DNA of 29,837 nt from a virus. Positions 29,758-29,837 of this stretch are shown piece by piece (within the stretch, counting starts at the first letter, position 1; the number at the start of each line of letters is the position of its first letter). Position numbers and translations under genes: made by a program. Where the stretch lies: positions 1 to 29,837 of IMG/VR virus record IMGVR_UViG_3300025577_000042; one strand, given 5' to 3'. Below the pieces are notes generated by a model. It was not told the origin of the DNA. It did no database searches and was given only the letters and a program-made list of their open reading frames with translations.

Positions 29758-29837
29758 ATTTATGTATATATTTACATAAAAATACTAATAATTAAAAAAT
29801 GTTAAAGTTATTACTTTTTTTTTTAATAAAAAAATGC
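29758..29837. repeat. 80-bp exact terminal direct repeat, right copy
   Basis: This copy is identical to bases 1-80. It should be removed before the genome is treated as a circle. Confidence 0.95.

Overview
The window is one complete phage genome, opened at an arbitrary point and drawn as a line. Bases 1-80 are repeated exactly at 29758-29837, so the unit is a 29,757-bp circle or circularly permuted molecule. Every gene is on the + strand. The DNA is strongly AT-rich, Shine-Dalgarno sites are mostly absent and start codons sit behind A-rich leaders. Promoters fit the Bacteroidetes -33 TTG / -7 TAnnTTTG type. With a portal-MuF protein, an XkdF-like protease, a tape measure and an S74-type tail fibre, this points to a siphovirus-like tailed phage of a Flavobacteriia-type host. 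I see no integrase, repressor or tRNA gene, so a lytic lifestyle is likely but not proven.

Region 1 (about 93-9395) is the early and nucleic-acid module. It holds a NinG-like protein, small coiled-coil proteins, an SSB-like protein, a RecA-fold ATPase, a sigma-70-like factor, a metallophosphoesterase, a PD-(D/E)XK-like nuclease, a FEN-type 5'-3' exonuclease, a ParB-like protein joined to a small cytosine-C5 methyltransferase, a DUF3310 protein, a DnaA domain IV-like protein and an HNH nuclease. No DNA polymerase, primase or DnaB-type helicase is evident, so replication probably borrows the host replisome.

Region 2 (9452-10860) carries the small and large terminase subunits. A 255-bp non-coding stretch (10861-11115) with phased TGTTAAA repeats and an early-type promoter follows. 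It leads into a cassette of four tiny genes (11116-11778), two of them membrane proteins, closed by a strong terminator; this looks like a moron.

Region 3 (11855-24863) builds the virion: a tail-assembly-chaperone-like gene with a T9 slippery site and a -1 frame extension, neck and tail proteins, the tape measure, then protease, scaffold-like protein, major capsid protein, tail tube, portal-MuF and a connector. The order is unusual because the capsid block lies after the tape measure and the portal lies after the capsid and tail-tube genes.

Region 4 (24880-29664) holds the tail fibre with its self-cleaving chaperone, a DUF7936-like gene that is intact only if a +1 shift occurs at CCC-TAG, small accessory proteins, a lipoprotein, small membrane proteins, an M15 peptidase endolysin and a 3TM-type holin.

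Two kinds of start region recur: early-type TATATT promoters with AAAACAAAACAAA leaders, and a TTGTTTTATAAAAAA-like motif ahead of terminase and virion genes. The second is a candidate target of the phage-encoded sigma-like factor.
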